64,000 bases of DNA from Lactarius indigo (GCA_025766275.1 JAFKAC010000032.1:434001-498000), one strand, 5' to 3'. Counted from the first letter of the stretch, positions 22,951 to 35,666 are shown. Numbers and translations: made by a program. Notes: generated from the letters alone by a model not told the origin.

Positions 22951-23430
22951 AGTGGTTGCTGCGTGTCAAGAGACGTTGTGGGCGTGGCGTCGAATCTCAC
23001 GTGCAACTGTGAGAAATATTATTGGTTTGTGTGTGATAAGGGTTATCGAGGTTGAGCACAGCCTGAATGTACCTGAGTGGTTAGCGACATCACAACGTGC
23101 CAGCACATGCGTCTCTCGGTCAGTCGGCCCATGATTTATTTGGTAACCCGACACGTAAAAATCACCCTCTCCTTCCCCGGCGCCCGTTTGTACATAAAAC
23201 CTACTGCTGGAGTACATCGTGGGGTCCCTCCAGCTCGCTCTCGGCACCAACGCATATAATCCCACTCCACTTTAGCCCGCCCAATTTCTCTCTTCGCCAC
23301 GTATGCATCACGTCCTCAACCCCACCTGCTAGAGAACCTCACCGTTTATATTCGGTTTTCCTCAAGGTATGCACGTGCATATATGCACTTTTACAGCTTC
23401 CACTTCTCCCTTTGACACTCAACGACAGCT
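22951..23430. promoter_or_regulatory. Shared divergent promoter region of BOS1 and the F-box gene
   Basis: 480 bp between two divergent start codons. The segment before 23431 is C/T-rich, as is common upstream of fungal start codons. No TATA box stands out. An uninformative minus-strand frame (22966-23265) overlaps it. Confidence 0.5.
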
Positions 23431-24624
23431 ATGACCAGTCTCGCGTCGCTACCGCTCGAGCTGGTGGACATGATTCTCGCTTGGGCCAAGTTCGAGCCTC
23501 AAAAAGCCACTGCCGACTCTAGAACGCTCGCGGTCTGCTCTCGCGTTTGCAAAGCATGGAATACGCCCGCCCAGGCGCAGCTGTTCCGTGACGTCCCCAT
23601 TTCCTTATGTCATCGCCGGCGTTCCCTGCTCATCCGCTCTCTCACCCAACGCCCCGACCTCGGCCGACACATTCGCTCGTTTGGAATAGAGATATCCAGC
23701 CCCCCAGCTCCCTGGGGCCGCGACCCGCTCCAAGTTAAAGTTTCCGAGCGATTTCGTCAAATGGTCGCCGACTTCATCATCATCCTCACCCACGCTCCCA
23801 ACCTCGCCCGGCTGACCATCGACATCGACGACGAACTTGACTCCGTAGATATCTCCAAGCTCGTTTCCGTCCACCTCCGTCACCTACACACCTTGAACTG
23901 GGAAGGCCGTCCGTCCTCCTCCGTCCTATATTTGTTCCTCGCACTATGGCCATCTATCCGCAATCTCCGCATTGACAACCTTTACTTCGACCCACCGCCG
24001 GAGGACCAACGTCCACCTTCACTGCGCAACCTTTGCATGCGTGACGAGCTATCCGAAGGCTTCATGACGTGGCTTATCCCCACCGGTGACGAACAGCCGC
24101 TTCGCGAGCTCCACTTTGAGAGCGGCCTCCTGTCATCCCGGGCGCTGAAGGATATCCAGGCACACGCGCCTACCTTACACGTGTTAACGGTCGATAAATT
24201 TCCCCCGCAGAGCCTCCTAGACTCGCTGACTGTGTTGAATGAGTTTGCCTTCTGCGAGCTCCCCAGCGCACCATTCCAACTCCCGCGCACCGTAAAGCGT
24301 GTCAGGTATCACTCTAAGGGCCCGGCCCGGCAGCGCCCTCGTCCACTCGACCCGGTCGTCCCACATACCAGAGGTATGGGGGACGAAGGGGGCGATTCTA
24401 GAAGCACGGACGAAACGGGGTACTTGACTACGGCCTTGAAGGACCTGCCCGATTTGGCTCTCGTCAGTGTGACGCGCCAAGCCCCAGATGGGGTCTTGAC
24501 TTCTTTAGAGAAGTTTTGTCAGGAATTGAACGTAGAATTTGCCGTATACGATCGCACTGCCCATTATTCGGTGAGCGCTTTTCAATCCTTCGATTGTGTC
24601 GCTCTGATCAACGGCCTTATATAG
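23431..24624 (+). CDS. F-box domain protein, single exon
   Basis: 397 residues, intronless. The first 55 residues form an F-box-like helix set (LASLPLELVDMILAWAK, then LAVCSRVCKAWNTPAQAQLF), which would bind Skp1 in an SCF ubiquitin ligase. The rest resembles the degenerate leucine-rich repeat fold of Agaricomycete F-box proteins (for example LRHLHTLNWEG, WPSIRNLRIDNLYF, PTLHVLTVDKF), likely the substrate-recognition part. Such proteins form large lineage-specific families; the target is unknown. The start is the first ATG after the pyrimidine-rich leader and gives the F-box at the very N-terminus, as usual. Confidence 0.82.
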   Translation: MTSLASLPLELVDMILAWAKFEPQKATADSRTLAVCSRVCKAWNTPAQAQLFRDVPISLCHRRRSLLIRSLTQRPDLGRHIRSFGIEISSPPAPWGRDPLQVKVSERFRQMVADFIIILTHAPNLARLTIDIDDELDSVDISKLVSVHLRHLHTLNWEGRPSSSVLYLFLALWPSIRNLRIDNLYFDPPPEDQRPPSLRNLCMRDELSEGFMTWLIPTGDEQPLRELHFESGLLSSRALKDIQAHAPTLHVLTVDKFPPQSLLDSLTVLNEFAFCELPSAPFQLPRTVKRVRYHSKGPARQRPRPLDPVVPHTRGMGDEGGDSRSTDETGYLTTALKDLPDLALVSVTRQAPDGVLTSLEKFCQELNVEFAVYDRTAHYSVSAFQSFDCVALINGLI

Positions 24625-25154
24625 CCTTGGCATAGTTTAATCTGAGTATGACTTTGTTTTTCTGTTTATATTTGGAGGGGATTGTCTCATTAGAACAGCA
24701 GCAGCAACCGCATCCGCGGGGCGCCGTTGATCCATGCATTCTCATCACTATGGAGGTTCTTGTAATATTCGGGCTGGTCTTCCTCATACACTATGTTTTA
24801 TCCAACAACAAACCCTTTTCAACCAACTACGGATGAAATGTTGTGCGCGTTGTAATAATGACTGATTCGCTTTGACAAAGTTTCCAGTTCCTAAAATGGA
24901 AACGGTGATTCCTGATTTGGAAATCGATGTTTCTTCAAAACAAGGGTCTGCGCTATCAGCCAGACGTTCTTGCTCACAACCCACTCGCAACCTTGTTCTT
25001 TCAGGCGTCTTGTTTCTCTCTGCACGTTGTCCACAATCCGCGACCCTTGTCGTTTAGTGGCATGGCTCTTATAAACTTCATGGGCTTTGCTAAGAGTCCC
25101 CTCAAGAGAGTGCCTCTTTGCCCTCTTCTTTCCCGACCCCGACCCTACCTCTGA
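24625..25154. other. Intergenic
   Basis: 3' flank of the F-box gene and 5' flank of the gene at 25155. No gene recognised. Confidence 0.45.
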
Positions 25155-26125
25155 ATGTCTCTCGTCTCTGCCAGCAATATGGAGATTGTGATTGAGCAAC
25201 CCGAGATCGCCAGCACCCTCATCGACGACGCCGACAAGCTCATCTCGTTCGTCAGGCGATACAACAACTCGATCCCCGAGTACATCCGGGTCGCGCGCAT
25301 GTACTTCTTCGGCACCCCCATCCGCCGCACAGGCGCCGGATTCCGTCGCGCAACTCCTGGGTGCGTCCGTTCTTCCTCCCTCCACCCTAAAAAAATTGCT
25401 CTCGCTCGATTTCGTATGACTTCTGAAACCGCTACTGAACGCCTCCCTCCTACGCGACACGCAGGTGCATCCGGCTAAAGCTGTTCTCGAGCAGGCAGGA
25501 GAATGGCGATGACGCGGTCATCGACGACGAGATCGACGTCCCGCTCTCGCCGTCCGGCGATCTCGACTTTCACCGCGTCAAGCTCTGGTGGGGCATCCGG
25601 ACCTGTCTGGTACGTTTTTTTTTTTTTTTTTATCCTCCTCGCGCGTTTTTTTTTTCCCTTCTCATCAACGATCTGTTCAGCCACTCGAGCCATTCAGCTG
25701 GAAGGTCTTCCACCCACGCGATCGCAAAACGATCTCAGCCGCCGCAATACACAACCTCACCTACGGTCGCCAAAACAACATGTTCCTCATCTGTAAGACC
25801 CCCACACACACACACGCTCTACTCCCTCTCTCTCTCTTACTTACTTTACTTTACAGTCTCACCAAAAGAGACAGACGAGTACAAACACGAAGAGCTCGGC
25901 ACATGGGCCCACGAGCTCAAATATCAGCGCCGCGCGCTCGCGGACGACCCCGCGTGGTACTTCAACCGCCTCGTCTCGCTCTGCGCACTCGCGTGGCTCG
26001 TGTCCCTCGTCCCCGGCACGTTCGACATGCTCGCTGCCGCCGCGCTCGCACTCGCAGCTGTCGTGCGCTGGGCGCGCGAGTTTCTCCTCGCCCTGCCCGA
26101 GCATGCGCGCACGCGCTCGTTCTGA
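25155..26125 (+). CDS. Conserved-looking hypothetical protein with C-terminal hydrophobic segments
   Basis: I do not recognise the family. Four exons join in frame. 25155-25359 encodes MSLVSASNMEIVIEQPEIAS to the residues RRATPG. An exon starting after ACACGCAG at about 25465 encodes CIRLKLFSSRQENGDDAVID and ends WWGIRTCL. The third, near 25680-25791, encodes PLEPFSWKVFHPRDRKTISA to NNMFLI. The last, from about 25858, encodes SPKETDEYKHEELGTWAHEL and ends at 26125. The C-terminal 60 residues contain two probable membrane helices (SLCALAWLVSLVPGTFDMLA, then AAALALAAVVRW) before a basic tail. Introns contain long T runs and CA/CT tracts. Splice ends are GT-AG. It converges on the eIF3b gene. 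Confidence 0.65.
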
Positions 26126-26469
26126 GTCGACATTCCCGGCACATACCTACGCCACAGCACATGCCTAGCCCTCTTCTAACCCTCCTCTTGTTAATTTTTC
26201 GATTCACAACGCGCTAAGGAAAGGAAAGTAACAACTTGATTCGACGTGTACTAGTACCATCCATCATATGCACTCTCCATTTATCACCACATATGCCTAC
26301 CGCCTTATGCTCTTATATGCCTTTTTCTCGTCTCGCATTATGCCTACCTTTTTCGTCTCTTCCTTCCTACGCTATACTGTCGCAGTGTGTAATGTCCGAC
26401 GAGTTCTTTTTTGAACGAACCAAAAACATCTCGACCGATGCAGCGTGTGTGTATGTATGGTGGTCTCAA
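26126..26469. other. Convergent intergenic region
   Basis: 344 bp between the 3' ends of the hypothetical gene and eIF3b. No gene; presumably both 3' UTRs. Confidence 0.5.
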
Positions 26470-29134
26470 CTACTCGACAACTTCCTCAAACTGCTCGATC
26501 ACTTCGTCGATCCACACCTCGATCTCTTCCTTCTCCTCTTCCTCCCCCTTTTCCTTACGCGCAGGCGCCGCACCGCCACGCGGCTCACGCCCGGGCCGTA
26601 GCTCCGCAATATCCTCCGCGACGCGCACGCGCCACGCGTTCCACTCGTCCACGGCCCGCTTCCGTTGCGCGACGAGTTCCGCACTCACCGACGTCTCCTC
26701 CGCCGCGTCCGCCTCGTCAAACGCGCGCGCATACTCCTTCAAGTTCCGCCGTATCGTCCGCTTCTGCTCCTTCGTCAACAACGACGGTGCGCGCGGCCGC
26801 CACAAGAACTGCTTGAACCGGTCCAGCAGCCGCTTCTCGATCTCCTGTCCGCGGAAGTCCCATATCGCGTACCCATTTTCGATCTATTTTTTTTTTGATT
26901 TTTTTTTTGAGTCAAGCGTGCTCTGGGGTTATGACATGATGAGTTCGCGCTTTACGTACCGTGTGGGTCCAGGCGCTCGCGGCGGTGGCGAGGTACCGCC
27001 CGCTCGGGTCCCACTCGACGTCCGTCACGCCATAATGGTCCGCCACGCCGAGTTGCTGGATACCCGAGCTCCATTCCTCCTTTGGCGGGTCCTTCTTGAC
27101 CACGTCGTCCGAATTGAAGTCGAGGTCCCAGAACTCGAGCTCCGACTTCGACGTCGAACCGACGGTCGCGAGCACGACGTGGCGTCCGCGCGGAGACCAC
27201 CGGATCGTGTTCGTCGTGCGGCCCGCGAGCGTGCCTGCGACGGGCTCAGCCTCAACGCTCAAAACATGGGGGAACGTGACTCACGTAAGAGTTTAAAGTC
27301 ATTCTTGCTGCGATCGAGCTGGTAGAAGCTGACGTCCGTCTTGATGGTAACACCCGGCCCCGGGTTGCCCAAATTGGGATCGCTGCTCGAGACGATGGCA
27401 AAGCGCTCGCCTTTGGGCTCCCAGGAAAAGTCCGTGACGGTATCTGCGTGCTGCGTCGCATTTTAGAGGAAGATACAAGGAACTCGCGACGAACCCTTGA
27501 GTTCGACAACTTCGACCGGAAAGTCCTTCTCGCGCACACGGAAAATCTCAAGGTTGCAGAAAATCGACTTTTTCGTTTTGGTATGGCGGTCGACACGTAC
27601 GCAGAGGAAATCGCCTTGATTTTGCCAATACAGCTTACACTAGAAGGAGTAGCGGAGTAAGCACTATCGTCCCGTCTATGAATGAGCTTGTGCAGTCCTA
27701 CCTCCGAGACATTGAACAAATTTTTCTGGCGGAGAACAGTTCGACCCGGAAAGTCGAGCAGCGTGACACGCGCAGGTTGGTTGGCGACTTCGGGCGTCCA
27801 ATATGCCAGCATGTTTTCTGTGGGCTTCTTGGACGCCTTGGCGGCATCTTCTCGTTCTTTTTCTCCATGCGGGCACCACTCAAAATCGACGACACCCTCG
27901 ATCTTGAGGCTCTTCTTCCCTTGCAAGCCCATGCTTGGCAACTCGTATACGCTGATTTGTTGACCCGGCGTCAGCCTTGCAGTGTACTTGTCGTCTGGGC
28001 TCCACTTGAGGGCAGGCCATGCCATCTGCTTCTTCGCACCCTCGCCCTCAGGGAGGATAGAAGGAAACGTGCGCAGGAGATGGCCCGTCTTGATGTCCCA
28101 GACTGCGATGTTGTTGCCCTCGTCTTCAGCAGAGAAAGAGCGTGGGCCCTTGGGGATGTTCTCTGCTACTACGATCGGCTCGTGCGACCAAGTGACGAGA
28201 TACTGTTCGCAGGGCGAAAAGTCAATCAGTCGGACAAAGGGGTGGAAGAAGCGGGCTTGAAGCTGGAAAGAAGGGCCGCCGTATAATCGGATTCCCTGCC
28301 GGTAAAGAGCCGCAATATATGTACCGAGCGGCGACCACGAAACGTATAATTCAGTTCGTAGATTTTGCTACGGGCGGCGTGGTGAGTAAAAAGTGATGTC
28401 TCTGAATGAGGTGATGAGACGCACATTGTCCTCAAAGGCTACTTCACATTGTGAAGGGCGACCGTGCCAACGTATTGAAACTTCATCTCCGCGATATGTC
28501 ACATACTGATCGCGGCCCTGAGAATCGGCCAGCCAAGCTCGCAGATGCTCCTGCGACATGTATTAGAGGAGTTTTCAATATCGCAGAGGGACGTTAGCGA
28601 CGCACCTTGGTGAGGTACTCCTCGCGCTGCGGTTCCACATAAGTCTCATCTAGATTGGCAAACTTCTCGATATCGGTGAAACGATTGACGAGGAAGGTAT
28701 GTTTTGCGTCGAATGGATGTCCGTTCAGCTCGTTGAGAGCATACGTGGCCGCATCGGCGTTTCGGAATTCGATGAATGCGTATCTGTGCGGATTCAAAAC
28801 GATAGCATATATGCGAGTGGGAGGGCTCATACCCGTTGCTTTTCCCCGTCTTTTCGTTCCATGGCACGGAGATATCATCGGGCTTTATTGCAGCGCCTTT
28901 TCGAGTAAATTCCTTTGCGATTTTTGCCAAAAGCTTCTCAAGTTTTGACTTGTCAATGACGGGAACACCGTCGACGACTAAAATGTGATCAAAGCCCTCT
29001 TCCAGGCGGACCTTATATCTGTCATGAAAACTTGTCGGCTGATGTCCCTATCGCCGGATTAGCCGTCCAGCTACGCACTTTTCTTCGATATCTGAAAAGT
29101 CAATGTCCTCGTCGAGTTCGTGTGGGATTGCCAT
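26470..29134 (-). CDS. PRT1: Translation initiation factor eIF3 subunit b (Prt1)
   Basis: Scaffold subunit of eIF3, which recruits the 40S ribosome for initiation. Start ATG at 29134 ([19 protein letters not shown]). The N-terminal RRM is split by introns at 28590-29040 ([59 protein letters not shown]). Then [20 protein letters not shown] begins the WD40-like propeller. Later blades are visible: [79 protein letters not shown] and [20 protein letters not shown]. The C-terminal charged helix ends [13 protein letters not shown] and stops at 26470. This order is exactly that of eIF3b. Numerous short introns. Confidence 0.93.
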
Positions 29135-30275
29135 TGCGTCGATTTGGAGAGGAAGCGCGATAGACCGGTGAATGCCGACGAGTCTAGTCAGGTTATCTTA
29201 CGTAAGTACAGCACCCTTTATGGTCCGAGGGAGCAAACTTGCCAGCACGAGGTGCTGTATTGCGGTATACTGTAAACCCCACGCGAGCACACACGTGGAT
29301 ATCCGCCTTGAGAGAGAGGGGAGGGTCGGGGTGGGACGCTCAGGAACTGTTCATGTGACCCTGTGTATTCATTGGCGGCTCCCCACCACTTGGTTCATTG
29401 GTACCCTATCTTGTTCCTATTTACGACGAAGCCAGTCAAAAGCAGGGCATTACCAGTTCTCCGATAGAAGGATGTAAAAATAGTGTGTGGAACATAGGAA
29501 ATTAGTTATTGGCGATGTAAATTGTAAGTACAGTAATCATTACCGCTGCATCCCAATAACATCTTCGTTTTGACCATGACCGGCTTATGGTCACAGGTAG
29601 TATTCGCAACGTCAGTTTTCTGGAGTAGCACCCCTAGTCGGCGGCTCGTACAGGTGAACTTGCCGGTATCAGGTGTTCCCTAAGTACTGTATGGGACTAA
29701 ACACCATGCAGGCACCACTGTGGGAACCGCGCCTTTCTCCTAGCAATATGGCAGGGACCGTATGGTACAAACACCATGCGGGCACGCACGTGGATACTGT
29801 ACCCGTCTTGGGCCAGAGAAATGTTGGGGAGAATCGGAGTATGCTCAGGAACTGTCTGTGTGTGCCCATGTAGAATTGGCAGCCTCAACCCCGCAAGTCT
29901 CAGCCACGCTCACTAGTGTGGTGCGCACATGGTTCTTGATTGTGACCTCGTCTCACCTTGCATGTATTCCTCAGGCTCCAGATCTCAGGCCTTCCACATT
30001 CTCGGAGAACTATTTGGTCGAAGGGAGGGATCACAAGACTCTTTTTGGCGCCCGGGTTTCAGCGTAACGCCGGAAATGACATGGGAGCTATCATGCAGTG
30101 CCCGGGGTAAGAGTGATTCTTAATTCGAACTTCCCTTCTACTCTGTACACGTTCGTTATCAAAAGAAGATGGCCAACTTAGTATATAACCCGACAAACTC
30201 GCCGTTCTCCTTCTCCATCTCCGACAACACTCGTTGGGAGACCGAGAACTTTCCCACTCCACTATAGTAACACGG
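29135..30275. promoter_or_regulatory. Divergent intergenic region with short diverged repeats
   Basis: The region separates eIF3b (-) and the metallophosphatase (+). Related segments occur at 29262-29360, 29680-29720 and 29755-29870. Shared landmarks are ATGGNACAAACACCATGCGGGCAC-like sequence and a later GCTCAGGAACTGT. These are remnants of a local duplication or a dispersed element; no coding content is recognised. Confidence 0.45.
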
Positions 30276-32953
30276 ATGCGCGCCATCACCCTTGCTCTTG
30301 GACTCGGGGCCGCCCTTGCCTTCTCCGTGGGCCCAACCAGGGCATGCCCAGACGGTGACCACACTCACGAACACGCGCGACGCGCCGCGCCCCAAGCCCC
30401 GCTTACCCGGCCCTCGCGTCCACTCGTATGGGGGGACGTCAACATCATCCATACCACGGATAGCCACGGCTGGCTTCTCGGGCACCAAAAACCGTCCTTC
30501 CCAGAACCTAACTTCAGGTGCATGTGATGCAGTGTAGTTCCTCCTATTACCCATTGACGCCATGCGTTTTTTTTTAAAAAAAAGTGGGGATTTCGGTGAC
30601 TTTGCGTCCTTCGTGGCACACATGAAGAAAATTGCAGATGTGTGCTTGTTTTTTTTTTTCACTTTTGTCTTTCTGAAAACACTAACATTGCGTGGCGTTA
30701 GGAAAAGGACGTCGACTTGTTATTGGTCGACTCTGGTGACCTCCACGATGGTACGCGGCGCGTCTCCCTCTCGCTCCCGCTAGGCTGACTCTACGAATAG
30801 GCACCGGCCTCTCGGATGGATTCCCGCCTGGCGGCATCGACGCACATGATGTACGTATGCCTTACCTTATCGCGTCCAGAGCTTGAGTTTGACCGCGCAC
30901 AGTCCAACCAGTTTTTCTCCCAACTGCCCTATGACGTGCTCACCATCGGAAAGTACGCGTTTTTTTAAAAAAAAAAAAAAAAGAAATCTCCTTCACGCAG
31001 AGCTGACGCATGCCTCCCGCATCCAGTCACGAGCTGTTCATCTACGCGAATGCGCTCGACATGCATCAGAACTTTGCCCCCAAATTCCCCGGCCGGTACC
31101 TATCATCAAATGTCAACATCACCATTCCGGGCCCGAACGGCTCCCCAGTCAGCGTCCCGGTCGGAAGTCAGTTGTAACTTGGTTACAAGTACCACTTCCT
31201 GATTGTATATCTTATTCGCAGGTCGCTTCGCCAAGTTCAAGACGCGAAAGTGAGCCGCATACCTCAGTATGGCGTTGGCAATGACTTATATCGTGTAGGG
31301 GCCGCAAGGTCACGTCTCTTGGCGTCCTGTTCGACTTTACCGGAAACGATCATAATACCACTGTGCAAAAGGTGGAGGACATGGTGAAGGAAGCTTGGGT
31401 GAGTTTTATTGTACCGGGCTCTCATGGACTCGCACTTACGTCTGTCCAGTTTGCGGATGCAATCAAGGATGAGCCCGACTTTTTCCTTCTTGTTGGGTAC
31501 GTCCCTGTAGCCTGCCTCCCATCGCCTGCGATTGAACGTCGTCGAATCGAAGCCATATGCCGATAGCACGTGACAACTGTGGGTCTGGTGATGTTTGAAA
31601 CACGTGATGTACATTGAAGCGCTGTTTTCAGGGCCTCTCGTCTTCAACGCCGTCCGGGCTGCACACCCGACGACGCCGATTCTGATTCTCGGTGGACACA
31701 CGCATATCCGAGATTGCTGTAAGCATCGCGAGCGTACGCGTCGTTGTTCGTATGTCACTTATGCGTTACTTTAGTGCAGTTTGATGGGCGTTCGATTGCT
31801 CTCGAGAGCGGCCGGTACATGGAAACCTTAGGTGAGGAATTGACGTTACTGGTTGCCGCCATAGTCTAATACTTGGACAGGCTTCTTGAGTGGGTGGCTT
31901 GTCATCCCATCTGTTGCACGAGACAATGACAAAGTCTCTTTTCAGGCGTGGATCTCGACCACCGTGGCAGCACGCAGAACCTCACTGTGAACCGCCGTTA
32001 CCTTGACCCAAATCGTGTCACCTACGAGGTATGGAATAGATCTGCATTGGCATCGTTTCCTAAACCTATCCCTCGCCAGTACCATACAAATAGCCGCGAT
32101 TCGTCGTTCGACACATCCCTAGGCCGAAAGATCACCAAAGGGCTTAAAGCGCTGTCCGCGCGATTCGACCTCGACTTCAAGTTCGGCACGGCGCCACAAG
32201 ACTACACGCTCTCGCGGGACCCGTTCCCATCAAATGGCTCGCTGCTGAGCCTGATCGTGGACCAGGTACTGCCGACGGCGCTGACTGTGAACAACACACG
32301 GGCAAACGTTTCCAATATCATCATCACCAACTCGGGAGGCTTGCGATTCGACATCTACGCAGGGCCGTTCACGAAAAACGACCAGCTGACCGCGTCCCCG
32401 TTCACCGACGCATTCGTATTCATCGCGGACGTCCCCCTGAGTGTCGCAAGTGCGGTGCTGCCCACGTTGAACGGCGAGGGCGCGAATGACCGTCGCGAGC
32501 TTTCTGAGGCAGCTGAGCGCTATGCACGCGGTGACGTGGAGACACGATACAGACTCTGGCTCGAGGAGATGCACGCACGGGCGGGACCCGAACGCCGTGC
32601 GGCGCAGAACCTAACACTTGGATACGTGACCAAAGACGTAGGGTCTCCCCCCCTCTTCCCGCGCACAGAAGCTAATCTATCGTTTCAAGGCTTGCCCGGG
32701 AGTGGGTGATGACACATTGCACACGCCGCTGCCGTTCTTCGGGTCGCCAGCGTTTATTGGGTCGACGCCACCCGCGGGCGGGAATGACACGGCGATTGAT
32801 CTGGTTTTCGTGGACTTTATTGGGAGCCAGGTGGTGCAGGTGCTGAATAAGCTGCAGACGGCCAAGGTGTACACGAGCGCAGATATAAAGTCATACACGC
32901 CGATACTCTTGAACGAAGTGTTGGGAGTGTTTGCGGAGGCCAAATGGAATTAG
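30276..32953 (+). CDS. Secreted or vacuolar metallophosphatase / 5'-nucleotidase family protein
   Basis: A calcineurin-like phosphoesterase with a 5'-nucleotidase C-terminal domain, resembling yeast YHR202W-type nucleotide phosphatases. The start ATG at 30276 gives a signal peptide ([20 protein letters not shown]). Metal-binding motifs appear in the expected order across short exons: [10 protein letters not shown] (D-x-H, 30445-30480), VDSGDLHDG (G-D-x-x-D-G, 30715-30750), TIG joined by splicing to NHELF (G-N-H-E), and GGHTHIRD (31690-31720). The 5'-nucleotidase C-domain follows with [20 protein letters not shown] (about 32320-32380) and SFTDAF-like [13 protein letters not shown]. The last exon begins after an intron at about 32690 and ends at 32953. 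Two introns hold T(n)A(n) palindromic runs. The substrate is probably an extracellular or vacuolar nucleotide. Confidence 0.85.
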
Positions 32954-33389
32954 TAGAGTAGGAGTAGACGCGCGTGAATGGAGTGTGTGGTTGTTTGTGC
33001 TCGCCTGTTATGGTTGGTCTCTTGTGGTGACTCTTGTCTCGCGTTGCACTCTCGCACTCTCTCTATCTCTCTCTCTCTCTCTCCTTTTTTCCCTTCTGTC
33101 TTGCGCTCGCTTTTTCCTTGTTGCAAGCGTAGGCGAACCTTTAAGCTTTTCAGCTTTATCTATCTATAAAAGTACACCGCACTCCTCTCTTTTTTTGTTT
33201 TCGTGCGTGTTCTTTTTTTCTTTCCTTTTCCTATTCTCTTAATCCATCTACCAACTCTACCACGCTCGTTCTCTCTCTCTCTCTATCTCTCTCACATACC
33301 CTCCTCCTCTAACTCGGCTTTTCTTTTCCTTTTTGTCTCTCACACCACTCTCTTTCTCCCCAACCCTCTCTCCCGCTCTTTCCTTCACA
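32954..33389 (+). promoter_or_regulatory. Pyrimidine-rich promoter / 5' leader of the nrd1-like gene
   Basis: Long CT tracts (33055-33090, 33265-33300, 33330-33385) lie directly upstream of the ATG at 33390. CT-rich leaders are common at highly expressed fungal genes. A TATAAAAG lies at about 33164-33171. Confidence 0.55.
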
Positions 33390-35666
33390 ATGGACGACAC
33401 ACAGACCGCTTTTGCAACTCAGTATCCTCCTTACGGCTTTGATCTTGACATGATGAAGGTTCATCTCTTTCTCTGCCCCCCCTCCGTTCTCCTCACCGCT
33501 CCGATTGACTGATCCAATCGATCCATTCAGCGTCCCATGGATACCGTTGGTGGTCCTGACGCCAAAAAGGCGCGATGGTCTCCCAACTCGTTTGGTGCTC
33601 CCACCTCAAACGGTCTCGTTACCCCCACCTCCCGTGATGCGTTTGCAAACTACGGTTATGGCTCCCAGGCGGGCATTCCTCAGTCTTTCTCTAATGGCTC
33701 TCCGCCTTCCGGCTTTTCCGGACCCCTCTATTCCACCTCGATCAACTCGTCCAACGGAAACATGGCCGGCCAGCTTAGCCCTAGCACTGCGAATGCCTTT
33801 GCTCAGCAACAGGCCCAGCAGCAGCAGCAGCAACAACAACAGGTCCAACAACAGCAACAGGCTCAGCAGCAGCAGCAGCAGCTTAACGGTAACGCAGGCT
33901 ACGGCTTTGGAGGGTACGGTATGCTCGGAATGGGTCTCCCTAGCGTTGGCATGCTAGGCGGTTTCCCTTACGGTAACCAAGTCGCCAGTTTTACCGGTGT
34001 ACGCCCTTATTGTCTTTCCCAATTCGTTCGAACACGCTCACATAAATACATCGTATCCACAATAACAGGGTTTCAATGCTCCCCGAACTCCCTCGCTCGG
34101 ACTCGCGTCTCCTGGCAACTACTCGGGAGCGGCCCTTACTGCCGCTCTTACTGCCTCTAATAATGCTACCGGTCGCACCGTCTACGTTGGCAACCTACCC
34201 GCAACTGCATCCGTTGACGAACTCCTGAACCTTGTTCACTTCGGCCCCCTCGAGTCCATCCGAGTCCTCCCCGAAAAGTCTTGCGTCTTCCTCTCCTTCC
34301 TCGATGGCTCTACCGCTGGCGCGTTCCACGCTGATGCGACCATCAAAAAACTCTCTCTGCACGGTCAGGAACTCAAGATTGGTTGGGGAAAGCCCTCCCC
34401 AGTTCCGAGCCAGGTCGCCCTCGCTATCAGTCAGAGCAATGCGAGCCGTAACGTCTATCTCGGTGGGCTTGACGAAGGTACGACCGAGGAGCAACTCCGC
34501 GATGACCTCAGTCGTTTTGGTCTCATTGACCAGGTCAAGATCGTCCGTGACAAGAATATTGGATTTGTCCACTTCCTCAGCATCTCCGTTGCGACAAAGG
34601 CATTTTTTTTTCTCTTGTTGCGCGCGTTCCAGCCCATAATTCGATTTTTTTTTCTAGGTTGTGAACACGCTGCCCACGGAACCCGCATGGGCCGGGAAGC
34701 GTGTCAACTACGGAAAAGACCGTTGCGCGTACATTCCCAAGTCTCAGCAAGCGGCTGCGCAGGCGGCCCAGGCTGTGGCGGCTCAATCCCTTGTGGCGCA
34801 ATCCGCAGCAGCTTCCCTCAGTCCAATCAATACTAGTGTTGGAGGCTTTGGAGCGTTCGGACCTTATTCGCCATTCACGCCCGAGGGATTCGGGGTTGCT
34901 GGGAGCGCGAATCGGACCGTATACCTTGGCAATATTCATCCCGAGACCACAACGGAGGACTTGTGCAATGCCATTCGCGGAGGGGTGCTACAAAGCATAC
35001 GGTACATGCAGGACAAACACATTGCGGTGTGTTTTCTTTTTCGAATTAATTTTATTGTAGTGGCTCATTATCATTCATTAGTTTGTGACGTTCATCGACC
35101 CTGCTGCGGCCCTCACCTTTTTCCATGCCGCCTCCTATCAGGGATTGACACTCAACAACCGTCGGCTCAAGCTTGGATGGGGCAAGAACGCCGGTCCGCT
35201 TCCTCCCCCACTTGCATTGGCTGTACACTCGGGGGCGACGCGGAACGTGTACATTGGCAACGTGGAAGACTTTGAGACGTTCTCAGAGGACAAGTTGAAG
35301 CGCGACTTTGGCGAATACGGCGATATCGAACTCGTCAACTTCCTCAAAGAGAAAAACTGCGCGTTCGTCAACTTTACGAACATCAACAATGCCATCAAGG
35401 CCATCGAGGGCGTCAAGATTAAACCTGACTACGCCAATCTCAGAATCGCCCATGGCAAGGACCGTTGTGCCAACCCACCCAGGTCCGGCTCGCAAGGTGG
35501 TGGTGCCATGCGACGCTCGGCATCGGGGAATGGCCCCATTTCTGCTGTGCCCGCGTCCGACGACCAGGAACTATTCCAGGTCCCGGTAGACGGCGCTAGT
35601 ATGAATGACGTTGATCTTTCTGGCGAGGTCAACCCCGAGCTGATTGATCCCCCCGCGGAGGTATAA
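33390..35666 (+). CDS. nrd1: Four-RRM RNA-binding protein, Nrd1 type
   Basis: Resembles S. pombe Nrd1 (negative regulator of differentiation), which binds mRNAs through four RRMs. Exon 1 from the ATG at 33390 encodes MDDTQTAFATQYPPYGF; later exons follow short introns. The N-terminal region is Gly/Ser/Asn-rich with a glutamine tract (33800-33880, CAG/CAA mixed). RRM1 has TGRTVYVGNLPATASVDEL; RRM2 has SRNVYLGGLDEGTTEEQL and NIGFVHFLSI; RRM3 has NRTVYLGNIHPETTTEDL with the spliced continuation FVTFIDPAAALTFF; RRM4 has TRNVYIGNVEDFETFSEDKL and NCAFVNFTNINNAI. The conserved linkers KIGWGKPSPVPSQVA and GKRVNYGKDRCAYIP are visible. The stop is at 35666. Expected role: post-transcriptional control of differentiation genes. 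Confidence 0.88.

Noticed and set aside
25924..27296. Arg/Ala-rich frames on both strands at the 3' ends of the hypothetical gene and eIF3b
   Set aside because: Shadows of GC-rich coding exons with clear homology in other frames.
30565..30985. T(n)A(n) runs near 30572 and 30960 as terminators or promoters
   Set aside because: They lie inside introns of the metallophosphatase gene; most likely simple homopolymer tracts.
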